The notes beneath the pieces are model-generated. The model was not told the origin of the DNA and made no database searches. It was given only the letters and a program-made list of their open reading frames with translations. A stretch of DNA of 64,000 nucleotides from Trachythela sp. YZ-2020 (taxonomy: Eukaryota > Cnidaria > Anthozoa > Malacalcyonacea > Clavulariidae). The translations under genes were made by a program, and so were the position numbers. This document shows, piece after piece, positions 33,304 to 45,289 of the stretch (position 1 is its first letter; each line of letters begins with the position of its first letter). Location: assembly GCA_016169945.1 (NCBI GenBank), contig JADLSH010000305.1, forward strand, positions 558,001 to 622,000. The letters are read 5' to 3'.

Positions 33304-35525
33304 ATGGAGTATATGAAGAAGAACCCCAATGGTCAGGCTGCTGTTCGATTTATGAATGCTTGTTCATTTTTCAATGGAAGCGAGATCGAAGAAGAATTGA
33401 TCAACGTTGGAACACCCCAAGTAGAAGACGTCGCGTTTCGTAAATGTGTGTCATCACCATTGGGTTGCTGTCAGATTCTTTTCACTTTTTACGTATGTCG
33501 AAGCGCACCCATCGTTTGGTTCAGGAAATAGTCAGAGAAAGTCTTATTCCAAAATCGAAAGCTGAGCCTTTCATTGATGCTGTGCGGATGCTTTCTTGTG
33601 CATTCTCTAAATGTCCTTCACCGAGTAATCTTGTAAGTGTAGATCAGTAGATGGAAGCATTGATGAAGAACCAAACATGTCTTTCACTTCTATTTGTGGT
33701 TTCAATTTTGTATGCATGGTCATAATCTTTGCAGAAATATGGAGGATCTGTTGGTAACTCTCGACTCTGTTTGTCTGGACTCGGTGTGGTTTCCTGCAAT
33801 AGCGAAAATTCTTTACGAATGTGCTGTTCATTTGAGTGCAAATCATAAACAGGAAGAAGCAAAACGCACTTCGAACTTTTGCTATCGCGTATTAGACTGG
33901 CTTCCTTTGGCAGAGTATGAAACGGTGAAGAATGTTTTAAATAATTCCTTGTTTCCACTTTCTATTCCTTTACCGAAGTCATTTCAGATCGAGATCAAAC
34001 GATGTTGTATGCCTCTTTTTGTTTCACTTCGACCTCTGACCGAAAAAATTTGTGGTGAGGCTGATCGCCGTGATTTGGAAGAGAAAATTGAGAAATTACG
34101 ATTGGATGGAAACAAGAGTTTTAAAGAAGGTCTCTACAAAGAAGCATGTGACACGTATTCTTCTGCAATAAATTTGGCTCAGGATTGCAATAATGCTTTC
34201 AATTCCTTGTTGCTTACTAACCGTGCAACGGTTTACATAAAATGTAAAATAATACTTCTTGTGATGAACAAACTTCCTGCTGTGGGAATTATGGGGTTTT
34301 TTAATGCAGAACAATGCAATTTTACAAGTAGCAACGGTGGTAGACTGGTATGTATTGGACCAGGCAATGTAGTTGTAGTTGACTGTTCTTTTTGTGACAA
34401 TGGGGAAGCTGGGTTACAAGTGCGCAAAGACGCGACGTTGATTGTGAAAAGCAGTCGCATATATAACAATCGTACATGTGGGTTGTCAGTTGAATCCAAA
34501 TTATCAAAATGTATCGCGATTAATTGTGATATTCACCACAATGAAGAGGAGGGATCCATATCAAAAACTCAAAGAATGTCACGCTTATACGCAATAACGT
34601 TTTTGACAATGACAGAGATGGATTATGCATAATAAATTCAGAGGCGGATATTAGTGAGAACAACTTTTTTGATAACGCTTTACGGGGAATCTGGTCCGAG
34701 AGCAATTCATGGTGCAATATATCGATGAATAGAGTTTTTCGCAACAAGGCTGGGGGAGTTCGTGTGGGATATCGAGCTGCAAGAAAAGAGTTTTACCCAT
34801 CTGTCGTCGAACTGAATAAAATTTGTGATAATCTTGGTCCTGGGTTTGTGGAGAAAATAAATTATTTTCAGTTACAAGAGTCGCCGACAACGAATGTCGA
34901 TTTGGTGAAGTCGTATTTGAAGTCTCCCAATTCCCTTCAACCAGCCAAATGCCAAGACAACGAAGTGTACAATAATAAAGAAAGTGAAACCATTTCTGGT
35001 TTAATTTTTTCTGTTCCGTTTTGCTCAAATTGTCGTAAGAAGTGCGAACTGAATTGTTGCAGAAAGTGCTTTACTGCCGCGTATTGCAACACATTTTGCC
35101 AAGAAAACCATTGGTCAAAGCATAAGAAAATATGCACAGTTTTACATGAGAAATCAAACTATTTGATCACTTCCATGAAAAAGGTTGAATATGATATTGA
35201 GGAACGAGTTGAAGGTCGAAAAGAGATTGGTAAAATCTTCAGCCCTCCCCCACCACGAGATGGTAGAAGGTTTATTGTAAAAGTACGCTCTACAATGACA
35301 AAGAAGGAGGAGGCGACGTACACTCTCATTCTCGTGCTGTACGACCGTAGTCGTGAACTTTACGAGACATTTGATTCCAACGTTATTATAGAACTGGTTA
35401 AAGAGTTTGGCGTGCTGTGTGAACGAAAATGTGTGGAGAAAAAGCTTTTCTTTCACTGCCTGTTCGAAGAATACGGGCAGCTTCGACTATTCACGAATGA
35501 GTTCGCTGAATTTCAAAGTTGGTGA
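33304..35525 (+). CDS. TPR / right-handed beta-helix / MYND-finger protein, frame disrupted
   Basis: Several plus-strand frames join into one product. The N-terminal part (from ATG 33304, MEYMKKNPNGQAAVRFMNAC, then KRTHRLVQEIVRESLIP) is unrecognised. It ends near a GTAAGT donor at 33633; TTTGCAG at 33734 is the likeliest acceptor. Next are a helical segment, a TPR-like hairpin (NKSFKEGLYKEACDTYSSAI), and a right-handed beta-helix of about 190 residues with repeated N-x-F/V-x-x-N turns (DCSFCDNGEAGLQV, NNVFDNDRDGLCI, NNFFDNALRGIW). A MYND zinc finger follows (CSNCRKKC ... CQENHWSKHKKIC), then about 120 unassigned residues ending EFAEFQSW. MYND fingers bind proline-rich partners; parallel beta-helices often present ligand surfaces. 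Frame changes occur near 33440-33530 and near 34550. They could be assembly indels or pseudogenisation; the long coding quality favours a gene. Confidence 0.7.
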
Positions 35526-35589
35526 ATCCATATATTAAATACTGCCAGGTAAAACTTAGACTGAATACTCGAACGTTTTAGGAGAAGAA

Positions 35590-36060
35590 ACTTTCATAAC
35601 TAAGGTCAGACGTCGCCGGTATTTGATTCGTTCCCCTTGACGAGCTAGCTCGCTTTCCCGAGACGAATTTTACCCGTGTTTACATGATATACTGATCAGA
35701 CGGGTTGGCTCGCCAAAACAAAGCACCCGTGCTGGGTTAAATAATATAAACAAATTTTCCAACAATCCTGAAGTTTTACAGTTATAACTCACAGATACGA
35801 TTACAGAGAGCTTTTAAGATTGAAATCTGTCGAGAAAATGTCTTCAACAACATTATATTCGCGTAAACACAGTATTTATTCTCATCCCGGGTAGGCGAGC
35901 CAGATCGGATCATGGCGTTTATATGGAAAATTCCAGGCAGCTTTAAGCGAGATCCTAGGTCAGTCGTGAGAGAGCTTATTGTGGGAACTCGCCAAAGCTG
36001 GGCCAGCTCGGGTACCCGGGCTAGCTCGCCCATATAAACAGCCCCTTGGGACCGGCGGGA
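35590..36060. mobile_element. Possible foldback element with AGCTAGCTCG/GGGCTAGCTCGCC words
   Basis: GACGAGCTAGCTCGCTTTCC at the left and CCGGGCTAGCTCGCCCATAT at the right, with several TGGCTCGCC/AGGCGAGCC inverted words between, suggest a decayed foldback element. Similar GATCCTAGG and CCCATATAAACA words recur near 41350-41440. Borders are approximate. Confidence 0.4.
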
Positions 36061-37290
36061 ACTCAGAATTTCTCAAGTTTTGGTTCCGGTCGGAACTGAT
36101 TTAAAACGGACGGAAGCGGAACTGGTAAAATTGACCTCACGAAGAAAATAGCTAGGGCATCACCAAACTAATATAACACAAGTGTAACTATATTATGAAG
36201 CATCGCTACCAGGCATGGGGCTGGATTCTGCCAGCTTGAGTTGACTGACTTTATAATATATTCATGTTGGTTCCTTTTATAGTCGCACTGCTGTAGGTAA
36301 TACCGCTATAGCCTGTAAATGTATTACAATCTTGAAGAAGATTCACAGCTTCCAGCTCGAGAGCATTTCAAATATAGAACTTACTCATGTTTAACAATGT
36401 CATGGACGTGTCAACCAAGAAAATTTTGCAAATCTTAAGTTATTCACAACATCATTCAGCAGTTTTGGTAAAGTTTACTGTGAGAAACATGCGATTACAC
36501 TCAGTCTCAGAAAACATCTTCAATGCATTGACGGACAGATATGTCATATAAGTAAATATTGTTTAAAACGCAGCCCCATAGAAGCTTAAAAATCTTAATA
36601 TGTACGACGTTTCTAGCAAAGGCCAAATTGTTTCACAAAAGTTCCAGTTAAAGGTGATGAAGTTGATAAGATGTGAAAATATATGCCCTCGATCGCCGTC
36701 TTAGTGCAAACACAGAAATGTTGATGTTGGAAACACTCCGACTACGTTTCAAGCAAATATCAAATTATAATTTAGGTTAAAAGGTAAATATGTTTTAGGG
36801 AGATGTATTATGATATGATCCCAGCAATGTTATTTTGGCCTACATTCTACGCTTTCGGATTGAACGCTACACTCATTTACAATTTACAAACAAGTATCGG
36901 ATATCGATGTTTTTGGCCCCACTTAAACTTTTCATAAACCGAACACACTGATCTCGCTGCAAAACTGGATTAAGTAATATTAAATAAATGATCATTATAA
37001 ATCAAATTTTTCACAGTGACACAAATGACATATAATATAGGCAAAAGGCATTATTTATTGACGAGGAGTCCAAAATAGAAACTATAGGGCGTATTTGCGT
37101 ATTTTGAATTTACACTCCCTTACGAGGCAGAAGAAGAGAGGCCATCTATAATGACAAATTACTTCATTTACACATAGCAGATGCACTATCCAGTCTTAGT
37201 TTTGAGATCAGTGAGACTGCCAATAAAACGGTCGTCGTCATAAATTTGAGCCCGCAGTGCACGAGTCTTACGCAGTGGCGTCGGCAAAGA
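36061..37290. other. Intergenic stretch, no gene seen
   Basis: AT-rich sequence with only short frames and no recognised repeat family. Confidence 0.5.
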
Positions 37291-37298
37291 TGGCGGAT

Positions 37299-37384
37299 AT
37301 AGATTCATGTCTCTCTGTTTATGCTTTAGGGTCAGCAGTTAAGGTTAGGGTTTAGCAATCAATTACAGCGAGACATGAATCTAT
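37299..37384. mobile_element. 86-bp MITE with TTAGGG-like core
   Basis: ATAGATTCATGTCTCTCTG and its inverse CAGCGAGACATGAATCTAT flank a core with AAGGTTAGGGTTTAG. It is too small to encode anything. Confidence 0.8.
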
Positions 37385-37402
37385 AACCAGGAGGTCCAGG
37401 TT

Positions 37403-37524
37403 GAGTCTTTATGTAGCCCTACACGAATTATATCTGTGATTATATATAGGGTTAGGGTGAGGTTTGGGGTTAGGGTGGGGGTTGGGGTTAAATATACATT
37501 TCGTGTAGGGCTACATAAAGACTC
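37403..37524. mobile_element. 122-bp MITE with 25-bp inverted ends and TTAGGG-like core
   Basis: GAGTCTTTATGTAGCCCTAC (continuing ACGAA) at the left is inverted exactly at the right. The core reads GGGTTAGGGTGAGGTTTGGG and GGTTAGGGTGGGGGTTGGGG. It is the intact sibling of the split copy at 28483-28866. Confidence 0.9.
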
Positions 37525-38600
37525 TACCGAGGTCCATTGCTTGTGCCACTGTGTAAGGCTCGTGCACTGCCGGCTCACTGTGTAAGGCTCGCTTTTCAGA
37601 GTGCGATTTTAGGTGCATCCAGCTCCGATGAGAAGGCAAGAAACATAGTTTATCACTGTGTCAAAATCAGCTTACCTTTACAGCTAAAAGATAAAAAAAA
37701 CACACTCGAGAAGTGACAAAAACGAAAAGAAAAATTGAAAAGATTTTGTTTAGTCGTTTGTACGACAGGAAACAGGCACGAAAATTTTCCTCACTAATAT
37801 ATCATTAGGTATAAAACAAATTCACATGAAATACAGTATATTTAATTGTTGGCGCCACTGGCCTTACACGCATCCTTAAAGTATCATTGGCTAATTTCGT
37901 TATGAATTTTTTTAATTAATGAGAATGGAATTTTACGTCGAGCACACAGTGCGAGGGATGGTATTCACATTCGTAACCATTTTAGAACGTTCTTGTGGCA
38001 TCCTTCAATGTTCACGTCTGTGACAGAGCATGATTATTTTCAGTTGGTTTCTAGTAATGTAATTGATTCATAGGGGTTGTAAAGCATGCCTTACGAAGCA
38101 AATTCTTTAAGGAGAAAAATCCTCTGATTTGAATAAGAGCTGAATAGTGCTTACATTTCATTACTCTCAAAGGCCTTTTAAAGGTCTTTGAGAATAGGCA
38201 GTCTTTGAAAGTCTTTTGAATTTTTTTGGTCTTTGAAACTATGAGCCCTGACTGGTCATGCACGCTTCACAAAGCTTCGGTACATACTTACTGAGGGAAT
38301 GATAAAGGCGTGAGTTAACATACTTTGAAAAATGGTCTTACAGCCGTTTGACTGAAGATTTCAGTGACCTATGATGATTAATATGGACTGTGGTTTACTT
38401 TGATCTGTACAGTGAATGAGAAAATCAAACCGCTACGAATGTCGAAGTTCAGTTAGGTTGAATAATTGTTTGCCTGACTTAATTTAAATCACGGTAAGTT
38501 GCATTAGACTAGTTCATCAAACAACAAATAAAATTGATGATAGCTAACGGTATTGTCGCTCAAGTGAATGTATCGATATTGGTGGGTTTCAATAGACGTT
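37525..38600. other. Intergenic stretch with GGTCTTTGAAA-type repeats
   Basis: 38140-38260 carries CTCTCAAAGG, GGTCTTTGAGA and GGTCTTTGAAACTATGAGCC, which recur at 39555-39580 and 39905-40265. This is a dispersed repeat of unknown class. The rest is featureless AT-rich DNA. Confidence 0.5.
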
Positions 38601-38931
38601 ACGGGGCAGCAGATGGTGGTCAACTTCAGAAATGTTGTAATGATGTATATAGAAGCAAGAAAATTAAACTATACATTTCACATTCCTAACTATTGGCTAC
38701 TTTATTGAAGACTATTCTTGTTAATGAAAAGAATCCACATCATATTCTTGCTATGGTAACTGTCAGTTGACCACCATCAGCACCACGATAGTTCTCGTGA
38801 AACCCATCTTTCCACCTCGACAAATGTGGTGAATTTAGTTTGGTTTATGGTTTGTTGTATTGTCCAGATTATTAAATCTCTATTTTTTGTATGGGCGGAG
38901 TGTATGGCATGTTCCAAAATAAACAACATCA

Positions 38932-39293
38932 GGGACGCCGGAGCGATGGTAGAGCAAGAGGGAGGGAGGGGGTGGGGGCAATGCAAACGTATGGGCAATC
39001 GAAACAAATTTTCGCTGCCACGCCCCTTTTGATGGGATTTCAATGAATTTCAACTCATTTAAGTGTTATTTCTATGTAAAAATAGATTTAAAGGGGTAGG
39101 ATATACAGAACGACTAGAAAATTGGCTTCCTTAATATAAACTGATCGTCTAATATACAGTTGTATTCCCCTTCTTTGGCAGTTTTATTATTGTTATAATT
39201 TATATTAAAAGGGCACTTTCGCCCCTTCCCTGCCCCCCCTTAGGAAAGGGCAGGAGGGGCGTATGCCCCCCGTGCCCCCCTCTTCGGCGTCCC
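38932..39293. mobile_element. Inverted-repeat element with GGGACGCCG ends
   Basis: GGGACGCCG at the left is matched by CGGCGTCCC at the right, and GGGAGGGAGGGGG-type DNA on the left faces CCCCCC-type DNA on the right. An inverted, diverged relative of the right half (TTTAATATAAATTTGGCG, AATAAAACTGC) lies at about 56500-56660. Confidence 0.65.
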
Positions 39294-39554
39294 AGAACAA
39301 CATGTCTTTACTGCAGCTTGTATACTGTATGACTTGTGCATCACTCCTGACAAGACCACTGATTTGAATTTGATAGACCCTTCATATATCAACGATTCCG
39401 ACATTAGTATTTGACTCTGCCACTGCAGAATTTCGCTCTGCTATGAAAATTCCTATAGAATTGAGCCGAAAACAAATCGCAAAGATGATTTTGAAGTATT
39501 GAAATGAGTCATGCCCACGGTTGTTTTGATAATTTTAAAAATATTAACAATATC

Positions 39555-40265
39555 AGGGTTCGTATAGCGGTCTTTGAAATCGCTGAGACTACGTTCACAC
39601 GAGACCGGACGAATTCGCCATTGAATCCGAAGTTGCTGTAGAGGATTGGTAATAGCGAGGTTGACAGTGCATCGTGGGACTGTTTTGGGGACGCAAACAA
39701 AAAGCTCGTCCCCCAAAACAGCCCCATGATGCATTGTCAACCTCGTTTTATTACCAGTCCTCTACTGCAACTTCTGAATGGCGAATTCCGGTCACACGGG
39801 AAACCGGAGAAATTCGAGTACATCTACTTGTACGAATTCCCGTTTGAACAAGTGGAACCGGAGGAATTTGAGTACGGTCCGGAATCGGTCCGGTCTCGTG
39901 TGAACGTAGCCTGAAAGTCTTTAAATTTGAGCGGAAGGTCTTTAAGGTCTTTGAAAAGGCTTTGAATTGTATGAAAAAGCGAAGAAAGTCTTCAATTCTT
40001 TAGTGAGTATTTTCGGATTTATCCGATTTCCTAGTTAATAGAGTAGGTCCATCGCAGCGAGATTTTCACAATTATCGAAGAGAAGACGCCTTTTAGGCTG
40101 TAATTCGACAGGACAAAAAACCTATAGATGGTAAAAATCATGCTTACATTTACAGTCGCTTTTCAGTTTTCCTAAGACAAGCCGCATCTCAGTAATTCGC
40201 GCAATTTCGTGATCAGCTCTCAAAGGTCTTTGAAAAGTTTTGGTCTTTGAGATTACGAGCCCTAT
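39555..40265. repeat. GGTCTTTGAAA-type repeat, interrupted by a MITE
   Basis: GCGGTCTTTGAAATCGCTGA before 39588 and CTGAAAGTCTTTAAATTTGA after 39910 appear to be two parts of one repeat split by the MITE. It ends with GGTCTTTGAGATTACGAGCC, paralleling the copy at about 38228. Confidence 0.55.
39588..39910. mobile_element. Foldback MITE with CTACGTTCACACGAGACCGG ends
   Basis: CTACGTTCACACGAGACCGGA is inverted as TCCGGTCTCGTGTGAACGTAG. The interior is a long palindrome around GGACTGTTTTGGGG / CCCCAAAACAGCC, with GCATCGTGGG / CCATGATGC mismatches. No ORF is supported. Confidence 0.88.
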
Positions 40266-40518
40266 TTAAGCACTTCGCATAATTAATAATCGTTTAAACC
40301 GGGTTAATTATCGTTGAAACCGGGTTATAATTGAAGCCGGCTGGCTCGGCTACCCAGGCTCGGCTACCCAGGCTCCACCTTCAGACTGTTGTTCAATTTC
40401 TAGATCATATCATCAAGATGGGAACAAAAAAGGATGAAGCCGAAGAATCCAGCTTTGGCACTTATACTGCGCCTGATTATGGTATGCACTTAAAGGCCGG
40501 CCTCCACTTGCACGTACG

Positions 40519-40840
40519 TACGCACAATTGCACGCACGTATGTGTTTATACTTTCGTGAAATTTGATTGGTTAAAAACTTGACGGCCGCACAGAAAGTAG
40601 AATACAGTTCTACTGTCATACGTACAAAAAGTTAGCCGCGACGGTCAAGATTAGCGATCATTTTCGAGTCACAGAGCATGCGCAAAATCGGCCGCGCTGG
40701 CCGTACGTGCAAGTGCTCTGTGACTCGACTTGTACGTATGACAGTAGAACTGTATTCTACTTTCTGTGCGGCCGTCAAGTTTTTTTAACAAAAAAAATCA
40801 AATTAGTAACAAGTACATACGTGCGTGCAATTGTGCATCT
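40519..40840. mobile_element. Foldback MITE rich in ACGTACG
   Basis: TACGCACAATTGCACGCACG and CTACTGTCATACGTACAA on the left are inverted on the right (TTGTACGTATGACAGTAG, then CGTGCGTGCAATTGTGCA). The centre has GTCACAGAGCATGCGCA. It has no coding capacity. Confidence 0.85.
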
Positions 40841-41349
40841 GTTGTCAAATTTTGCTTTGTTGTTCTCACCTATTTTGGTGGTAGTTAGTTTAGTACGTAC
40901 GAAAAACTTATTGGTCAATTTTAAAATTTTAAAAATAAAAATAATCACTAATGAATCAATTTTTTTTTATATTTCATTTAGTTATTCAGATAATTAGATT
41001 TATTATATATAAGTATAGTGATTTCCGTGCAGCAGATGGGTGAAATAAAAATCGTACCTCACGGCGGACGATATTTTTTACATGTGAAGTTTTATTATCG
41101 ATCGTCTCGGCGTTTTGATTGGTCGGACGATTTTTCTCATGTGTGTTTTGATTGGCTAGTGTTTTCGCGCTCATATATAATTGTTATAAATGAGAGTTTT
41201 ATTGCATTTTTCGGTAATAGAGCGACTATATTACCGTCAAGGAAAACATTTAAGGTTAAAAATACTTAAGATAAACCTCTTTGATTGGAATTTCAGCAAG
41301 AAAATTTAGAAGTAAGCGGTAAAAAATCTGTTTTCGTTTCTATGAGAGG

Positions 41350-41705
41350 AGGGCCAGCCCGATCCTAGGCGAGATCTCGCTATTGACTACCCGAGATCTC
41401 ATCTAGTAGGACTGGAAATTTCCCATATAAACACAACAAGAAGGGCCCCTCCTAGTAGGGCTGACTGCATGAGTAAAAATCTTGCCGTATATCTGTGTCG
41501 AACTCCGCTTTTCGAAGTCATTTTCGATTTAAATATTTAGCTTTAGAACTATATTCAATTGTCTGCTAGTATATATTCGAAAATTTGCACGGCAAAATAT
41601 GATTTGGGTTTTCGTAAGAAAGTGCACATTAGTTGTAGAGAAGCCATGTAATGCTGTAAACACGCCGTGAAAACCAGCCCTACTAGTATGTAGGGCTCAT
41701 GTAAA
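41350..41705. mobile_element. Possible foldback element with CAGCCCTACTAG-type words
   Basis: CTCCTAGTAGGGCTGACTGC near 41450 and ACCAGCCCTACTAGTATGTA near 41675 are inverted. CCCATATAAACACAACAAG resembles the element at 35.6-36.1 kb. Borders are unclear. Confidence 0.45.
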
Positions 41706-42196
41706 CAGTATTTTAACAGGGGCTATCATTTTTAAATAATAATTATTTCCTATATTGAAACATTAAATTTCTTTATTACATGTCTTTCGTTGATAACAGC
41801 TTTTTAAGCTGACGAGTTAAACCTGTGTATAGAATTATTAAAATGTTATTACTATATAATTATTTTAAGTACGTTTGGGTGGGAATTTTCCGCATCTAGA
41901 CAGTCTTATACAAACATGCATGGACACTTTGGACAGTACAGTCGTCATGCATGATCTCGTTTGGTTAGTAGGCATTTGCTTTAATCTATATTTTGTAAAA
42001 TTTAGATTTTGAAAGAAGTTTGCATTGGCTATATGGAGACAGATACTATTTACAAGGCTCTCACCAAGGTAAACTTCAGTGATAAGATTAATAAATTTAT
42101 TGTTTGCAAATGAACACGTATATACATTACTCATTAGGGAAGCTGTTCTTGGAGTAAGTTTCACATTAATCGTATCTTACAAAAAAATTAATTGTT

Positions 42197-42265
42197 TCGA
42201 GAGGGATTCGAACTCGCATCTTTGGGTTATTAAACCGCCGTTCTACCCATTGAGTTAATATCGAG
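42197..42265 (-). tRNA. tRNA-like sequence (tRNA pseudogene or tRNA-derived SINE head)
   Basis: On the minus strand TTAACTCAATGGGTAGAACG resembles a D-arm / A box and GCGAGTTCGAATCCCTCTC a T-arm / B box, 30-40 bases apart as in tRNA genes, with GCGGTTTAATAACCC where the anticodon arm should be. The stems pair imperfectly (two mismatches in the T stem by eye), so a functional tRNA is unlikely. Confidence 0.55.
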
Positions 42266-42305
42266 TTAACGAGGATTTCAGATTTAAGATATATTAGTGG
42301 GTTTT

Positions 42306-42545
42306 CACTTGTTTCCATCTACCAAACTGACGTTACGCAATTTTCCCGAATTTCAATTTTGTTCTTCTTGATTTTGGTCCATGAATTTGGTTAAGGTTAT
42401 GTTTAGGGTTAGATTTAGGGTTGGGGTTAGGGTAGGTATTAGGGTTAGGGTAGGTATTAGGGTTAGGGTCAGTTACAAGGCTATTTTACATTTCTTCAAA
42501 CTTGAAAAAATGACGTCACGTCAGTATGGAAGATGGAAACAAGTG
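42306..42545. mobile_element. 240-bp MITE with TTAGGG-like core
   Basis: CACTTGTTTCCATCTACCAA, then ACTGACGTTACG, is inverted as CGTCACGTCAGTATGGAAGA, then TGGAAACAAGTG. The core holds GGGTTAGATTTAGGG and several GTAGGTATTAGGGTTAGGG units. The minus-strand tRNA-like sequence is next to it. Confidence 0.85.
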
Positions 42546-43303
42546 GCGGCGATATAAGTGGGGTGGTCGCTGTTGGCTTACAGGGACAGGCACGCGGGTG
42601 TTTAATTCCCGTTTTCTGCCACGTTCTAGTTTGCCTATTGTAATATCTCAGGATGTTTATATAACGACTTATAAACTAACGAATAGTGTTTGTGTAGCAT
42701 GCTAACTTATTTGCTTTGTCATTACTAGAATAAATTAACCAACTATGCATAATACAGAATATTAATTAGCTATATTACACCTATACTTTAGGCTGATGGT
42801 ATAAAGTATCTCATGCTTAAATGTGTCTTATTTTCACATGTCATCCAGGAATATTGTGATCCTTCACACTGTCACAAGGATTCCGCTTCTAAAGACGCCA
42901 CAAACAATTCTTTGAATGTTATCCACTCGATTAGTGATCTCTCTTTGTTAAAGTAGCCTTTTTCTGCGTGCAGTTTCCGCATCTTTCTGCAAGCTTCTCT
43001 TCTTGAAAACAACTTAAAGTAGCTACAAATTCCTACGAAAATTGTGGGAAATGCTTTCAAAACTACTAAACTTAATTGCTTCGCCATGCTGAAGTATTTA
43101 ATTTGTTGAAAACTATAAATAATTGCAAGCTATAAGTAATGGCAATCAGGTAGTGTATTAGTAATGCTAAATTTGATAATAAATTTCGGCGAACCACACG
43201 GCTTTGAGTTTAAACAATCTTTATTGGAAGAAAATAAACCTTAAAACAACAACGTAAAAATACAAAATCAAGAATGGCGTGACTCATGTTCAAACGTTCA
43301 ATA

Positions 43304-43705
43304 GCCGTTTTCACACTAGAAGACGAACAAGTCGTCTCAGTCGGACAAATCGTCTGATGTGAAAACGAGTCGGACAAAATTTCAGACGAACAAATCGTCT
43401 AAATTTGTCCGACCCTCTGTCCGTCTGTTAAGACGATTTTTCGAAGACGATTTAATCGTCTGGACGAACAAGTCATCGAAAAACGTCTTGGATTCATACA
43501 CGTCGAACAAAGTACGCGAACAAATTAAAACATTGCGGTATCTCAATCGCGAGGAGAATAGAAATAGCGGTATTTTGGGAAAACAAAATGTGTTTAACTA
43601 TGTCAAAACTATGTTTTTGTCTGTCTAGAATTCATATTAGACAAACAAATTACCAGACGATTTGTTCGTCAAGACGACTTGTCCGTCTTCTAGTGTGAAG
43701 ATGGC
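43304..43705. mobile_element. 402-bp MITE, TA target duplication, AGACGA-rich
   Basis: GCCGTTTTCACACTAGAAGA is inverted as TCTTCTAGTGTGAAGATGGC, with TA on both sides (43302-43303 and 43706-43707). Subterminal repeats of AGACGAACAAGTCGTC and AGACGATTT are abundant. TA duplication and length suggest a Tc1/mariner- or pogo-type non-autonomous element. Confidence 0.85.
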
Positions 43706-44549
43706 TAATATGACGTCATGCAACAATTCTATTTTTCGTATTAATTAGCATATATTATTGACAAGTAATATATTTTTATACACATAATATAATGACCAGA
43801 AGATCCACAAAATCATTTATATATATACTGTATTTCTAGATTTTATTGACTTATTTTCGCATAAAGACTACAAAGATGAAAATACTGTAAAGGTAAAGTG
43901 GGTCTTAGGTGATTTACGTAAGTTGCCAACTCTCACGGATCCACCGTGAGCGGCTCACATGCAGATTTCAGGTAAAATCCCACGATTACCTCACGGCTTG
44001 TAAATATCTCACGGATTCTTACGGATTTCGAGAATAGCCTAACTTAGTTCTCCCATATGTTGCACATTTTGGCTTATAAGAGTGTCTTTTGTCAAAGTAA
44101 AACAAAAACATTGATAAATTAATAAAAAAACACTCTGCTACGACTTGTCGTTACTCTACATTATTGTCATAATGTTATTACCCGAGGACATTTAGGCCAT
44201 TATAGAGGCCATTTCCGACGATCTAGAGACTCCGTATTTTCAAAATATTTTCGCTCGGCGCCAACCATGGTGGAAGTTATTAATCTAACGAAATCTCACG
44301 CATGTTTTTTTCCAAAGTTGGCAACTATGCAGTTTGCCAAAAATTGGATTGAACACAAACAAAAAAAGTGCCAATATCGTAAAATATCAGTTTACTCGTG
44401 TGAATTGGGCTCAAGTTAAGGCAAAAAAATAGTTAGCCATATTTGAAATTAAGTAGCTGATAAACACCGAGGACGGAGGTTTTTCAGGAATATAAATTCC
44501 AAGGGCTGTATCCATTGTCTGTGGGCACTCGAGCGTAATTCAGATCATA

Positions 44550-45051
44550 CAGTCGCCGCCGCTTATATATATGCAAGTCGCTTATAAGCAAAAGTCGCTT
44601 ATATGCACTAGAAGATTTTGTGAATCGAAAACCAAGCCTTAAGAAAATTAGTCTTTTTAATCCGCTTATATGCAAACTGCTTATATGCAAAAGTCGTTTA
44701 TATGCAAACATTTTGCGTTAAATGCGCTTATATGCACAGAAAAATTTCAAATGTTGCCAAGAAGCAAACTGGCATTAATTGATTGTCATTTCCAAAAATA
44801 AGAACAGTTACCTTGTATATTTTTAGTTTATTCATAAGTACAATTTTAGAAAGCTATTTTCTATCCTTTCTTAAAATCTGTTGTCGCATGTTGCTAAGTT
44901 GAAACTGGCTTTGGTATTTTTTATCATTTTGTATTATGCTAATAGTTTTGCTGGATGCGCGTCCTGGGAACGAATCCGCTCATATGCAAAAGACGCTTAT
45001 ATGCAAAAATCGAGTTGGCAAAAAGGATTTGGATATAAGCGGCGGCGACTG
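44550..45051. mobile_element. 502-bp MITE, TA target duplication, CGCTTATATGCA repeats
   Basis: CAGTCGCCGCCGCTTATAT is inverted as ATATAAGCGGCGGCGACTG, with TA on both sides (44548-44549 and 45052-45053). More than eight copies of GCTTATATGCAAA lie inside near both ends. Such repeated subterminal words are typical transposase-binding sites in pogo/Tc1-like elements. It lies about 240 bp upstream of the NTase exon. Confidence 0.9.
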
Positions 45052-45289
45052 TATTACCATTCACAACAGCTTTTAATATAAATCATAGATTTGGTTTCCT
45101 GTCTATGTATTCGTTTAATTATTTGAATTAAGAAAGTGTGCTATGAAACTGTCCATGACAAAAAGCAACCAAAGTTGCCGTGTACACGAGTGAACAAAAA
45201 TTATCGTGTGCATGTGTGGGGCTTTTGTATTGACCCAAAGACGGTTAGCAACCAAACAATTAAACTATAAAAATACATTTGTTTTACAG

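Noticed and set aside
42197..42265. Functional tRNA gene
   Set aside because: A- and B-box-like words are present but the T stem mispairs; a tRNA-derived SINE or pseudogene fits better.
45206..45289. Start of the NTase gene at ATG 45206
   Set aside because: A strong pyrimidine-rich TTTTACAG acceptor directly precedes the conserved coding part at 45290, so the 84 bp before it read better as intron.
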